DNA of 64,000 nucleotides from Apostichopus japonicus (GCF_037975245.1 NC_092576.1:4480001-4544000); one strand, 5' to 3'; numbered from the stretch's first letter, positions 32,497 to 46,411 are shown. The notes: generated from the letters alone by a model not told the origin. Translations and numbers: made by a program.

Positions 32497-35370
32497 TCAG
32501 GTCCATGGTAAAAAATTGCAATGGATAATCAAACCACTCACAAAGTAAATAGAAAAGTACATCAAAATGAAGACCGACCAAGGACCATTTCGAAACCAAC
32601 TGCAGATTTTTCTCATAATGCCAATCACACTCTGAGGGCCTTGGGTATTGAAAAAGTTTCCATCTGGACCTTTGGTTACAAGATGGGCCGCAAATACAAG
32701 AAGAACTGGGCACGATGAGAACAGGAAACGTGTGAGCACCTTCAGAGGAGGAAGCAAAGTTGAAAAGATTTTAATCTTAAATGAAGAGGTAACAGAGCAG
32801 AGAAACATGAGAATCACTTTACTTTGCCCCCAAAAAATAATTCATGGTACAGAGACTGCTAGAGTTTTCAAGACTATTAAGTAATTCAATTAATCAAACA
32901 TACATATAAGTCAGTAGTGACCTGTACACTGCTAGTGTCTCCTTTCATACTGCTTGCTAAAGTGATTCGAGCACACTTGTGAAAATATCCATCATCAGTA
33001 TATTATTCCCTGTAACTATTGCAAAGTCACAGTTTAACATTCAAACTATTTCTTCAATTCTGTACAAACTTACCTCAATATGCATGAAGAAGATGCCAAA
33101 CAACAGCAAGAAAGACAGATGAGCAAGATGTAAAAAGTTCTCTTCGTTAAAAAATCCCTGACTCTTGGCATATTTGTCCCAAGTTTTCCGGGGAGGTAAT
33201 AAACCCACCCATCGTACATACTCCCAGTTCTGTTTGCAGTACGTTGTTATCGCTCTTACTGACAGGACGATTATTGGAAGTGCTAGGAAAAAATTTGGAA
33301 TCTTTCGAAGTTGAAAGTAATTGAAGAAACCAACTTCCCAAACTTCAGCTTGTATGTTAGAGTAAGGAAGTGGGAGTGACTTTTGACACCAGGCAGGCGG
33401 TGTGGAAGACGGAATGTAATTAACTTGGCTGTTCACTGGAAGAATGTACTCAAAAATTGTTGCTGGAAATATAAACCTCTGAGAATGACAGACTTGGCTA
33501 TAGGAGTACATTTGAAAGAGCAGAAATGGACCAAAGTTTAGGGCTGCCAGGCCAGTCAGGAAGATTGCAATCTCTAGTGAAAGCAAGGCAATGTATAGAC
33601 AAACATTGGTCTTTCCTGCGCTCACTGCTATAAGAGTATCCCGAGTGAGCTGTTGGATCCAATGATAGATTAAGAAACCAAACGAGACGATCCCATTGGA
33701 CCTAGTAGCCGAAGATAATCCGAACAGAACCGCACCAGTTATCAACCGTTTGTCTTGATACGCTAGCATGCCGAGAAAGGTTAGGAAGCTAAACAGGCTC
33801 TCTGAGTAAGTTGCAGACATGAAAACGCTGGCTGGGTTGAAGCAGAACAAAACAGCAGCGGCTGTAGCCATGTTGGCATCCTTTAAGAGACGTTCTGCAA
33901 GCTTCTGAAGGAGACTTGCAGATAAAACAAAAAGGAACGTGTTTGTGACAAATGACGAGATCATTAAACATGACCGGAATGATATCACCGTACTAAAGGG
34001 GAAGTGAATCACCAAGGCAACAGTCCTAACGATTGCTGGAAACAATGGAAAGAAAACAAACATCTGGGGTTGGGTGTAGCCATCTTCTGATATTGTGAGG
34101 AAGTAAGAGCCATCCCACTTACTGAAGCCTTCAAAGAGATGATGAATCACTCTGTCTCCTTCGGTCGGATTCTTAAGAGGCTTCAGTCGAAAAGCTGCAG
34201 CATTATGGTCTGTGATCAGCCCATTGAAGATAACCTGTAATGTAAAGGGAAACAATGTATCTCAATGGTGTACAACATTACTATCCAAGCAGGGAATATC
34301 TTATCCAGTATCGTAGTATAATATGTTTGCAAAATGGTAGTTAACATTGCATCTATAAAACTGACATTATAAGTGCAAAAGATGTATAGTATTAGTATTG
34401 CCATACAAAATGCTCTGCAAAGTGGTAGTTAACATCACATCTATACAACTAACATTAAACACTGCAAATGATAGCACTTTTTGTACAGTATAATATGTAC
34501 AGAAGAGGAATGGTATTACTATTGGTAAATTTGCTATTTATACGAGACAAAACTCAGAGCCACCAAAACTGATATTTAACAAAGTTTGAACACAAATTCT
34601 TTTCCTGGAGAAGACCTGTAACTCTGTCTTCCATTTTTATTTTGACTTTCAACATGTTACTAACAACAAAGATGTTGTAGGCCTACATAGCATCAAGGCT
34701 TTTCAACACTTTGTATAATGGGAGCTAATCTTGAATAGGAATTTATCAGGAGGGACATTCTATTTCATCCTCAATTAATCATTGTTCAACATACTCCTGA
34801 TCTCGTGTTCCTCTCCATGGCAGGGGTTGAAACATTTCCCTAATATTGGATGATCCCATTTAGACCTACTTAAAAATTAGGGTATTATAAAGCAACAAAG
34901 TCGTTTGTCCCTTGATAGAACACCTTACCACTATAATTATGTAGAAATACCTTATAGCCTAAGGCCTAACATTAATTTTAATTCATTAAAAATAAGGGGT
35001 GTGAATAGTACTATAGTAGTTCTCCAAATCATTTGAGGATGACAAAGAACTTTTGGCCTAGCTCTAAACAATAAATGGAATAATCAAAGAGGTGAAATAT
35101 AAATTTCGATCCGATATTTCTCTAGTTGATAAGGAGGGCACCGTATTAGCACTAGACTAGACTAGTTTGTTTTATCATCTTATTTTCGATCATGCAGTAT
35201 TCTTTCGTGTAACTGGTGCCAGTACATTCTGAAATGTATGCCTAGGTCTATGGATGTTGAAAATAAAAACATTTTACTTTCTAGAATATAATTATAATCA
35301 ACAGGCTTACCTGTATAATCCACGCAAAGGCCCTCGAAATAATTGCTACTTTCACCACGACCGAAACCAT
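32497..35370 (-). CDS. PIGV: GPI mannosyltransferase 2 (PIG-V)
   Basis: It transfers the second mannose (alpha-1,6) to the growing GPI anchor on the ER membrane, using dolichol-phosphate mannose (GT76 family). Coding exons on the minus strand are 35370-35311 (60 nt), 34234-33074 (1,161 nt) and 32739-32497 (243 nt with TGA). All junctions are phase 0 with GT-AG borders, giving 487 aa, close to the human length of about 493. The N-terminus reads ISRAFAWIIQ/VIFNGLITDH, the family start. FSKWDGSYFL holds the conserved Asp of the first lumenal loop. Many hydrophobic helices follow. Residues YSESLFSFLTF and SATRSNGIV are family blocks, and the protein ends HCNFLPWT, as PIG-V does. The large ORF in exon 2 has its own upstream ATG (34255), but this is intronic; exon 1 supplies the true start. 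Confidence 0.93.
34310..34490. repeat. Diverged tandem duplication of about 100 bp in a PIGV intron
   Basis: TTTGCAAAATGGTAGTTAAC... and TCTGCAAAGTGGTAGTTAAC... start two units. Both continue with CATCTATA and AACTRACATTA. They lie in the first PIGV intron (34235-35310). Confidence 0.6.
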
Positions 35371-38300
35371 TGTAAACTAGCGGTAAATGGGAAAATCGGA
35401 CAGGTTCACAGTGTTCGACTTGACTAACAACCAAAAGCCATAGAACTCGGCTTCACTGAATGATAAAGGTTGACCCATCATTTACGCATTGTGCAACATA
35501 GACATAAGACTGAATTACGTACTACTATGCTAATGTTGTGCTATGAGCTGCAGTATTTAAATTATTTCCCCGTATCTCTCCCATACATAGAAACCTGTAG
35601 GCTGTCGCCGATCCTCTAATCTTAAGATATACAGTCCACTATCCCTCTTGTTGTCTCCACAGTCATGAACTACGAAAAGACACTCAGTATCAACTTTTAT
35701 TGAAGTCAAATGTGCTTATCTGATTCTTACATTGTGCTTTGAAACCTTTACACAGCGTCTAAATGCCCGATCTGTTATCACTACACATGTACCTCAATGG
35801 TAGCGTTAACCATGACTACAACCTTCTTCCCGCGCTTTTAATGAAGTTAGTTTAACATTCAACCATACATTCGACCTGAGTAATAAAATGTTCGTTACCA
35901 ACGCTGCAATAGGGTTGGAGTGTATCAGATAATAGGATTAACAGTAAACAGTCACCACGCAGCGTTGTAGTAGGGCCAGGCTAATAGAAAATTGTTCAGT
36001 TCTCGAATAGTACTTGAGTTCCATTTTTGTATTCACTCTTCATTCAGTACTCGGACGCTAAAGTACCCAGTACGTGTACTCGATTTAAAGTACTTGGTAC
36101 TCGCCAATGATGAGTACTTTATCAAATTTGCTACATTAAAAACTTATATATCATGTTAAATATTCAGCACATACTTCCATTCTATAGCACTATTAATATC
36201 GAGTAATGAACCTTTAAGGAATTGAGGTACTTGTGCATAGGCGTAGGAGCCTTGGGGGGGGGGGGGGCTGGTAACGGCTTGCCCGAAAAATATAACCACA
36301 ATGTTTCGCGAGTTTAACATGTTAATGAGCATATCATGTAGGCATTCCTCGGTTATTACATCACATGCCAATAACATACAATCATTTTCCATGTTGTTAC
36401 CCTTCCATATTGGTTAGAATTATTGGGGAAGTCGTTACAATAATAATAATATAAGTTTAACCATTGAAAAACACATTGCAAATTATTTTTCTTTCAGTAG
36501 GTGCCCGAAAAATTCTCAGCATATTGCCCGAATTTTCACAATTTTTTTTTTGGGGGGGGGAGGGGGGCTGCAGCCCCCGCCTCCTACACCTATGTATTTA
36601 GATCAATACACACGTCCCATTAGGTCTCTTCCTGTGGTGCAAAAGGAAAGTCGATAAGAAAAGAGACTTTTTATGGCACTTAAATGATATAGTTTAAACT
36701 TAACAATGTGTAACAAATATATCAATGACAAATGTTTTATTTGAATGTTGTTTATGACCTTAAAAGAAATGTTTTGGTTAAACTTAGTAGAATTGATCAA
36801 AAATATTTAATACATTAAGCAAAGGCCTGGACTGAGGAGTAAACATTATCATAATCGAAACTATAATTATGTAGTTTCTACTGGCACTGTTTAAGTGTTA
36901 GTTTCTTTCTTCTTGGACTGAGACATGTCAAGACTTAAACATCTGGATAAAGTCATCGTCATCTAACAATTCAGGAATACCCATCAACTGTTTCATTAAA
37001 TTCATTTGTAGCTTTGATAGCGATTTGAACACACAAAGCAAAAAAGCACAACAATTCAATGTTAAAATACATGGTTTATTTAAATAGCTTTATTCATGAT
37101 AAATATAACTTAACAGAAATTGCACAGAATAGTAACATAGTAATTAAAACAAATTTGCTGACGGACTGAAAAACTACAGTGTATTGATTAATGAGGATTT
37201 TTAGAGACAACCTGAGCCACCTCAGAATTGAGTTATTCTGAGTAGCTGCCTAACAAAATATTTTTTTATTCAGCATTTAAAAATAGCTGTTACAAGTCAG
37301 TATATGTCTTTCTTTCCAAATAGATACTGTATTCTAACCAAGTGCAACAGGCATATGCTTCCAGCCTCAATTTTCTACATTTGCATATTTTACAGTCAAC
37401 TGGCCCCACCTTTTACTTTCCCAACAATAATACTCTGAAAATGAAAACTGATTCCAAGGAACTGAAAACTGGAAGGTTAAATACTATCTTTATTAAGTAC
37501 AAATATATAAATACCTCTATTGTTAGTTGCACCATCTCAATTATTATTATTAACATCATTATTTCATTTCTTTGTTGGAAGAATTATCGGCTTGCCATTT
37601 ATATACGACGCATCATTATGAAATAGTTGTGGGAAAATGGCTCAAAATAGAATTAACATAAATCACAGTTTATAGTTAGACACAATTTTCAGCTTGTCGC
37701 CTTTGTTAGCTAAACTTAGACACACAGTAGTAACAAAGAAACAAGAATAGAATTGATTGGCACTGGCATATTGGGAGTTCTACCATATTTATATAGAGGT
37801 ATGGAGGAAAGCTGCAAATGTAGAAATAACTTACGCCCAAGCGTTCAACTAATTTATTATTACTGTCACAGGAATATGTATGTTGGATGTAGACGCATTG
37901 GTGTCATTTAGTGATTATTAAGTTTATGTTTAACTGTACTTTGGGAGATGTTTGTATCATTTGCAGATGGAACATATTGAACGGTACAATTCTTACGGGT
38001 GGTGGTCAAAAAATTAAAGTTATGAAACAAATAATAAAAAAATTAAAAAATGCCAAAAGCAAAAGTACTAGCAGATGAAAAGATCCATAAGTGGTCTGAG
38101 ACTTGAGAGGTACGATCTGTCGTAACACAGAAGGAACATAAATGAGAGGAACTCTCGATTACTTTGGTAAACTATTCACAACATTCATACTGTATAAGTC
38201 TTGTATTTCCAGCCCTAAAGAAAAATAAACAGATGTAGCTTTTGATAAAAGTATTGATACTACTTTAATATTCTGTGTCAGCCCTGTTCTGTGTATCCTG

Positions 38301-38854
38301 GACAGATTGTTGAGACATGCTGTACTGCACTAAGGGAGGGAGGGGGATCAAATTTCCCATTGTAGATGCTTAAAGTTACATGAACATAAAGTAAATGAAT
38401 AACAGTGCTGTGTATAAATGAAAACATATCTTAACAATAACTAATAATTAGCTGCCTACGAAGCTGGTCCAAGCTTCCACAAGTACAATTTAAGAGTAGT
38501 ACATTATATATCTTAAAATTAGTAAGGCAAGATAATACTCTCAAACCCTCAATCATTTTAATAGTAATTTTGAGCTGTTAGCAGATTGTTGTGACCTCAT
38601 TCCTTATGTACACACCTCTTGTTACCTGGTGAGCATCTGGTATAACGCATGCCCCATTCATGTACCCATCCGCCTCTCACACAAACATCTAATTACCCAA
38701 CCCTAATACCATCATGTCCAGTAACATACTATGTAAACCATCATGATCTCTTCTTAAGTCAAGAATTAAGGCAACGTTTTGAAACTGATGCTGCCGTCTT
38801 CAAATCTATTGCCACGTCCCCAAAGATGACTGATCCTAACACAGAGATAGGGAG
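35371..38854. other. Intergenic between PIGV and FICD
   Basis: The interval upstream of PIGV should include its promoter and 5' UTR, but no core element is certain. It contains one MITE-like element (36236-36594). The 36000-36120 stretch has several GTACTCG/GAGTACTT motifs like those at 7.5-8.1 kb. No gene was seen. Confidence 0.45.
36236..36594. mobile_element. MITE-like element with poly-G subterminal tracts
   Basis: The left end CATAGGCGTAGGAGCCTT and the right end (reverse complement CATAGGTGTAGGAGGCGG) form inverted termini of about 14 bp. Each is followed inward by a long G/C homopolymer. Its interior repeats GCCCGAAAAA. It is 359 bp and has no coding frame. Target duplication is not clear. 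Confidence 0.55.
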
Positions 38855-39049
38855 AAGGTGACCCTATCCCTGGTCCCCTCATCCCCCATCTATAACTGTC
38901 ACATCTTTCTTGTCCTTAGAAGGTGACCCTATCCCTGGCCCCCTCAACCCCCATCTATAACTGTCACATCTTTCTTGTCCTTGGAAGGTGACCCTATCCC
39001 TGGTCCCCTCAACCCCCATCTATAACTGTCACATCTTTCTTGTCCTTTA
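38855..39049. repeat. 65-bp minisatellite, three units, overlapping the FICD stop codon
   Basis: AAGGTGACCCTATCCCTGG starts at 38855, 38920 and 38985, an exact 65-bp period with very few differences between units. The third unit runs into the last coding exon of FICD, which ends at 39009. Confidence 0.9.
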
Positions 39050-41168
39050 CCTCTGCAATAGAATGGTCCCTGTCTTCATCCAGATAGATGTAAGCGTGCA
39101 GCATTGCATCCAAATTCTGACTGATGAAACGTATAAAAGGCCTGATGTCACCCATATTACCCTTCTTGATGACTTCATAGTACGTGTGCCTCTCAGATAA
39201 CTTGAGAATGACCGGTGGGTAACCTGACCTCATGAGGATCAAGTTCATCAGGAGACGAGCTGTCCTCCCGTTACCATCTGCGAACGGATGGATATAGACA
39301 AACTTGTAATGTGCTAGAGCAGCAAACTCTACTGGATGGAGGAGAAGAGCCTCTTCACTGTTCAACCACTCCACAAACTCATCCATGAGTTCCTCCACTT
39401 CGGTGGACGGGGGAGGTACATGTCCCCCAATGAAGACCTGAGTGGTCCTGACATGGCCTGCGTCGATCGGGTCCACGTAACCCATGACCCTTTGATGGAT
39501 GGCGAGGATGTCCCTGACCGTAATTGCACCGATCCTCTGCATGAGGGTGTTATTGATAAACTGTAATGCTGCGTCCAATCCCAGAACTTCATTGTGCTCC
39601 AGGATGCTCTTACCCCCGATGGCTAACCCCGTCTCCATGATGCTTCTCATCTGCTCAAGGGTGAGGGTGTTGCCTTCGATCGCAGTTGTGTGATAGATCT
39701 GAAGATAATAAAACTCCTGTCTGGCACGCTCAAAGACACGGCTGCTCTCGGATATCTCAAAGAATTGGGCAAGCTTCCTGTCGATCTTGTCAAACATTTC
39801 TTTGTCGATCTCAGCGACTTTGTTTGAAGTTCTTCTGAGGTTGCTCAGAGCTCTAGGATGCGAGTCATTCAATAAGACTGCGCAGGTGTAAAGATGATCT
39901 GCTTTCACTATGTCGTCCTCCTCTAGAAATTCACCATACTCGTTTAAGACATCCGAGTGACTGGGATCCAACGCTAAGGCATGTTGAAATAACTTCAATG
40001 CTTTCTCCTTTTTACCTCTCTCCTTTGCATCTATGGCCTGATGAAGAGCAGCAAGGGTTTCACCTTTTAGCACTGTGAAAGGGATATAGAAAACATCTCA
40101 GGCAACATTATTAATAAACAGTTTACTTGAAGGGTTAATGAAAGGATACAAAGTTACCACAAACCTGTTTACTATTGTAGTTCATTAATGCCCTTGAAGA
40201 GAAAAGCAAGAAAGGATTTTTCAATACATGGGATCTTTAATGTTGTTATGCCTCTACACTGATGTAGTTTTCCTCACAAACAACATCAAGATACAACAAA
40301 CCACGCCCACTTCAACAAGGTCCCGTCATGATACTTCCTAACAACCATCCAACCGTCCACACTTGCATACACAGAACAACTGAGGTCAATTATTAGTATC
40401 AATAAGACAAATGTTTGAAGACTGTTGTTGTTTCTTAATTACTTATTATAACTTAATTACTTTAATAACTAATGGAAGAAAGTAAGAAACGCTTCAATTA
40501 GATTTACAACACCAGCAAGTAAAAGAGTAACACTTTTACTTTGATACCAACAAAATCTTTAGTGATTTCATTACAACATTTCTTGGTTACATTTATAAAT
40601 TGTCTTGTCTAGCATTTGTGAATCATCAGTTAAAATATTGTGATGGTTATGGACTTTGTTCCAGAAGACCAGTTTGGCAAACAATTTAGGAGTAAAAACT
40701 GAAATCAATTAAATGCTGCCAATAAATTGTAAAATAACAAAACAACACTAACAGCAATTGTCCTTGGAGGATCTTGGAAAGAAAATTTCCTAAATGCATG
40801 ATAAAGTTACAAAACTTTTTCTACACTGTGTGATCAGAATTTATTCCTTAAACTTAATAGCTCCAACCTTGCATAGTAATATACAAAACAGGCTACAAAC
40901 CTTTTGGTTCGGAAGTCAACTTTGGACCAGTAAGAGCCCATTCCATCAATGGATTACTAACTGGAATCATTGCACTAGACCCAATACCTGGCACCAGGAG
41001 GGCCCGCTCTACCACATGCTTCCTCAGTCGGGACCATCCTCCAGGAAACGAGAGAAGATAATTAGTGTTGAATGCTGAGAGAAGAACAGCTGTCATGATT
41101 CCACCAAAGAGGAAACAGACCAAGGAAGACCTGTTGACAGTTATATGAATCTCTGATGTCCTACACAT
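39009..41168 (-). CDS. FICD: FIC-domain protein adenylyltransferase (FICD/HYPE)
   Basis: FICD AMPylates and de-AMPylates the ER chaperone BiP, so matching chaperone activity to load. Exon 1 is 41168-40901 and exon 2 is 40072-39009. They join in phase 1 (AAAG/TG gives Lys-Val) to 443 aa; the human protein has 458. Residues about 14-33 (SLVCFLFGGIMTAVLLSAF) are a type II membrane anchor. Two TPR-like helical pairs follow at about 95-170. TTAIEG carries the inhibitory Glu (E222) of the (S/T)xxxE(G/N) helix, and HPFADGNGRT is the catalytic Fic motif with His351. The flap region GGHVPPP is also present. All key residues are intact, so I expect an active enzyme. The final residues (DKKDVTVIDGG) are encoded by a minisatellite unit and are probably lineage-specific. 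Confidence 0.95.
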
Positions 41169-43000
41169 CCTGAAATTCTGCTGGTGATAAATGGAACAGT
41201 AAATTACATCAATTTTTTAGTGAATGGAGGTAGAAAGCTAAGGCTAGTTTGAGGCCTAGACCAATATATTGCTACTGTACTGGTCATCATATGTGTACAT
41301 ATGATGACTGGTAAAGCTGCTTTACAGCTGTGAAGCATATCTAGACATTACTACATTGCCTTTAAAATTATCATCCTGAGGATATTGGTGGTTTTAAAAT
41401 ACCAAATTGAGACAACTTTCATACAATTAAAAGAAATTGCAGGGACAGTATGAACAGCATGGATATGGTTTTTATTAAGTAAAGACTGTCTTAACTGTTC
41501 ACAAAACATGTCCCTAAGAAGGGTTTACCAGATTAACTTCCCAGCTGATGATTGTATTTCCTATTGGTGGGTCTGTGTTAGGTTACAGCCACAGGTTAGC
41601 ATATATGGAAAGCACTCACATTTGAGTCTCTGGGATTCTTAGAAACCTCTCCTAACCTGAAAGTTCAATACAAACACACCATTGTACTACTAGTACTACT
41701 AGTCTGTACTAGGCTATGTAGATCAATCTAAAATTGCTGGTGACTTTTCCCCTTACACAGTTAGTAAACTAATACTAGTAATAGACCTAAGCTGAACCTA
41801 CCTATAAAATGGGCTTGATCTGATTTAGGATAGGCCTCCTGATAAACAATGTGTCATCCATGATCAATCTAAAATTGCTAGTGATTTCACTTTTCCCCTT
41901 ACACAGTTAGTAAACTAATAGACCTAAGCTGAATAGTGAACACCTATTGCTGTATTTTAGGAACATGTTACATTGAAAAGCGTTCAATGATAATACATAA
42001 TACCAATTCCGCGACACACCTCCAAACAACACGTCACTCTAATTTATCTAAATTACAAGTGTCACCGAAAGTGACACTTCCAAACATCTGTGCCTATATG
42101 GAGTGAACCAGAACTGAAGAAAATCAATTACCTTTCCAGTTAACTCGTTTCATCACACAATCACTTATTTGATCGTAATACTGGCGATGACAAATTTCTG
42201 TACCTTCCGCCTTGAAGTGACTTTATAATACGCCTACGAACACCGGTAACTTTGATTTGATGTTACGAAACCAAGTTTATAATAATATCATAAAATAAAT
42301 ATATCATACATAACAGAAAAAAAACGTATTTTAAAAAATCTGTCATTCATGTTTCACCCAATGTATGGTCATTTCATTTTTCTGTTCATATTTTAGTCGA
42401 TATAAAAGTAGTCTTAAAACACTGGGAAATGCAATTTTTACTAGTTAATACCTAAATGTGGGGTAATTACTTCCGTTTATTTCGCAATGCGTGACAGTGA
42501 TGATGCAATAACATTTGTAAGAGCAGGGAGTTGCTATGAAACGACTTCCTGATGAGAGAGGCATAAGCAAACACTGTTGAATGATGTTGATTCTTATAGA
42601 AATATGTCTGCTACGGCATATTTTCACGCGCTGGAAACCGCTACGTACTGAAATGTATTGGTTAACGGACGGGCTATTGGTACATTTGTCATCGCCGGGT
42701 CACTCTTCTGCACTTTTACTCCTGTATTTTGACGGCCACCTGCATCAAAATTTTCTCGAGCCTACAAATCGACCCAGGGCCACAGGGTTCAGTGTATTCT
42801 CCTGACACCCTCCCACTCTCATTAGGTCTTTTTTATGCACCCCTCATGGGGGGGGGGTGGGGTTGCTGGAGGGTTGGCTAAGATATTCAGTAGTCCAGTA
42901 AAGGGGATAAGAGCAGGTTCCCCCTCTTGAGAAATTATGCTAAAATGGAGGTTGCTTCATTTTAAAATGGTACTTTATTTACAATTCTGAAACGATATTG
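41169..43000. other. FICD upstream region
   Basis: The 5' UTR and promoter of FICD should be in here, most likely near 42.0-42.3 kb. I cannot place a start. A diverged tandem duplication lies at 41721-41935 (GATCAATCTAAAATTGCT, then TTTCCCCTTACACAGTTAG in both units). Poly-G runs lie at about 42848 and 43091. No other gene was seen. Confidence 0.4.
41721..41935. repeat. Direct duplication, offset about 141 bp
   Basis: GATCAATCTAAAATTGCTRG at 41721 and 41862 starts two copies that share CCCCTTACACAGTTAGTAAA and TAGACCTAAGCTGAA. The first copy carries a short CTAGTAATA insertion. Confidence 0.7.
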
Positions 43001-45980
43001 TACTGAATTTTTAGGTGCCGTTGTCAAGGAAGTTTTATATATTGTCTTTTTCCCAGTGAGGAGTGGGACCAAGTCCCCAGATTTTATTCTGGGGGGGGGG
43101 GGGCAACAGGTGTACACTTGGTTGCTGTGATATTCTGGTCAGCACTAAGACCATTGGGAGATTAAGACAATCTAGTTTGCCAGGATGGAAATATCTTTTT
43201 GTTGAGAAGAGGAGTCAATGAGTGACTCAGGTCATATGGCAAACCAGGCTTCAATGCATTATCATACAAGATTATTAGCTAATTGTACACGTACTTCTAC
43301 GTATTTACACATAACTACCTAAAGGCCAGGAAATCACTGCTTTGAAGTTGAACACATTGCAAAAGAGTTTAAATTTCAAGGTAACTCCTATCTTTCAAAA
43401 GCTTCCTTTACGAAAAGAAAAAGAAAAAAATAAATACAACAAAACTACTGTTGTTTTGCCCTTTTTATTTTAGTTTCTTGAAATCACTGTCAAATTGATA
43501 TTTCTTGCAAATCCTGCAATGACAGATGCAATAATTTATCCAAAAAATGGAGCAAGCTTATATTCGACTTTCATACAGACTGTTATCTCCTTTCCATTAA
43601 ACTGACTCATATCACAGATTAGAAACTGTGTATATCATCCATGCTACTAAATAAAGACATCCCCTAATGTAAATAAAACTTTGCCCCGAATAAATATAGA
43701 CTCCACCCATCCATCCTACCATTGACTTATCGGACTAACTTGCACATCTCAGCAGTCAACTGTGCATTCTTCTGCTAAAGACGTTTCCACCCGACCAGTT
43801 ACTCCGCCTATTTTTTTTTTAAATTTATTCTGTGACATCCAATCAGATCTACATATATCATATAATGAATATTCAAATAGCAAGTATACCACTCGCTGTC
43901 CAACTTCAGCAGAGACATAAAATTGTTACCAGGAAGTATCATCTTTAAAGAGCCATTGTGCTCATTTTACTACAATTTTATCACATTATGTGAAATTCTG
44001 TTATCATGCATTGACAATAAAAATTATGATTGATACAACTTGACACATGACAGCCACTTAAGCTTAGTGTTGGACAAATGATACAACTTTAGCATTTGGG
44101 AAACTAGAGTCGGCCTTTGAAAAAAATGCAAAATATTTTGTCTTCCCACAAGACAGAGTTTCTCCCCCATTTATCCACTCTATAATTCAACAGTTTTATG
44201 AACTGATCTGACTTCCTACAAGAACATCTATGAAGAAAGGAATAAATATGATTAGAAAAAACACAAGGCCATTTGTTCTTTTGGGGTTCAGTACAACCAA
44301 ACTCTTGGCATTTGTGATATGGCTGTTCTCTGATTAAGTCTGGGATATAAGTAAACTTACTTTTTACTTGCAAGTTTGTTTGAAAGCAATAAAATGACTC
44401 TCTGTTCAAAGGTTCATCTGACCACTGAATAAATGAAAAGTCAAATGCCAATGATTTAATCTCCTATTTAATACTCCAAATGTCGCAACCTCTTTACAGC
44501 CTTTACGGGTTGCGAGTATTAAAAGCATTTCTCACTGTGTGGCTTTTAACAACCGCTGTCTTACCCTCTTGGGTCAAAATCTAGCTACCCATTGTACACC
44601 TAAAACATAGTGCTATTACATACCGTACAGCTGTCAGTTTGGGCTAATTATATTATCAGGAAACACCTGAATCTATCTGAATACAAGAGAACCCAGGACA
44701 TGTGGATACTTCTGTGGTTTAAAATTCTGAAATGCGATAAAGACTATCATAATTGGCGCCCAACGTGGGACATGCTAAAATGTCCAAAAGTAGTCGTCTT
44801 AGTGTTTCTGCTCTGAAGTGTTTGGTAGTCGTGTTTCGTAGAAGTGTTTCGTAGTCGTGCTTCTGATCTTCAGAAGTTATTGATTTTTACATTCAGACAT
44901 TCAGAAATGTTAACTTAGACCACGGCATAATTAATATGGAAGAAAACGATCAAATATAGCAGTATAAAGCTTGTTGCAGCCCTAGTCTTACTAGCAATAT
45001 ATTTCATTTCCTGACATCGTATTCTGGGGGCCGTAACCCAACTATCGACCTTCACACATACATATATTTCTCTTCTGTATATAATGAGTGTCGTATCAAG
45101 CTCTGCTGCGGTCTTAAACATATTGTTTCCTGTTTTGGTTCCTTTTGAATGTTTCATCAATACAGACTTGTCACTCCCGAAGTCGATAAATTAATTCTTG
45201 GAGTAATAATCTGGGTTGATTTAAGGCTTTATTCTGTTCTTGTTGTTGGGATACCAAAGCAACAACACTACACCACAGTTAGCCCTGTGTAACACATATT
45301 GACATTTCAGCCTTTCATTGGTTTCTTGCTATTGATGACTCTCTTCAAATTGGAAGTCATCATAAGTGGAGAGAAGAGCTCCTGTTCTAAGGTTATTACC
45401 AGATAACATCATAGGGATCGAGAGGGTTGTGTGGGGCGCCAAAATCAGGGGAGGGTTCCATATGCACCCCTATGGCAATGTTGCATCTCATGCTGCATAA
45501 ACCTTCTCATGAAAGATGAAAAGGGAAAAAATGAAAAAGATTGAGACGCAGAATTTTCAGCAATGTCACATTCATGTCAGTTCAGCAAACCTTTAAAACC
45601 CATTCATCAACTATTGTAATAGACGTTAACCTCTAGGAGACAAAACAATTTTGAATAAAGCCATGATTGTAAACTTGAAGAGTTTACCCATGTTATTAAT
45701 TGACAATTTCAACTTTGAGCATTGTTCACTAAGGGACATTCAGGAGACAAGTAATTTGCCGTCAAATGCAATTTCAATTTGTAAACATTAGTCAATAAAT
45801 AAGTTTGCACTTCAAATAGAATTCCCTGAAAACAAATATATATAAGACTCAACTCAAATTGACATAAAAGTGACCCTGTTGGCACAGTGAACAGGGATAA
45901 GTGGAGTGGAAAGGTGTAAGGAGGTGATACACACATTGGCAGGTATGTACTGCTCTATCATATATAAGACTGTAAGCATT
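43001..45980. other. Gene-free interval
   Basis: No exon with support. A minus-strand frame at 44451-44104 (115 codons, eight cysteines) has no recognisable domain and may be chance. Otherwise AT-rich single-copy-looking sequence. Confidence 0.4.
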
Positions 45981-45984
45981 CCTT

Positions 45985-46411
45985 GCAAACATAAAACCCT
46001 AACAAACAAAGCCTTAGTTTGAATATTCATAAGGCCAGTTACCAGTCCTGGTCAGTGTAGTTTATACTTGCAAACATAGAAACCCTACCAAACAAAGCCT
46101 CAGTATGAATATTCATAAGTATGAATATTTATAAGTCCTGGTCAGTGAAGTTTTTCCTCACAAACATAAAACCCTAACAAACAAAACCTTAATATGAATA
46201 TTTATAAGGCCGGTTGCCAGTCATGGTCAGTGTAGTTTATCGTGCAAACATAGAAACCCTACCAAACAAAGCCTCAGTATGAATATTCATTAGGCAGGTT
46301 ACCAGTCCTGGTCAGTGTAGTTTATCCTTGCAAACATAGAAACCCTACCAATCAAAGCCTTAGTATGAATATTCTTAAGGCTGGTTGCCAACCTTGGTAA
46401 GTTTAGTTTAT
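45985..46411. repeat. Tandem repeat, five units of about 85 bp
   Basis: Each unit reads CAAACATARAAACCCTAMCAA, CAAAGCCT, TATGAATATTCATAAGG, then CCAGTCCTGGTCAGTGTAG. Units start near 45985, 46070, 46160, 46243 and 46330. The second unit carries an internal GTATGAATATT duplication. Degenerate GAATATTCAT motifs continue to about 46760. Confidence 0.8.

Noticed and set aside
33041-34255. Reading PIGV as a single-exon gene starting at 34255
   Set aside because: The acceptor at 34235-34236 and the exon at 35370-35311 restore the conserved N-terminus; the last exon at 32739-32497 restores the family C-terminus.
44104-44451. 115-codon minus-strand frame with several cysteines
   Set aside because: No domain, signal peptide or splice partners were recognised; too weak to call.
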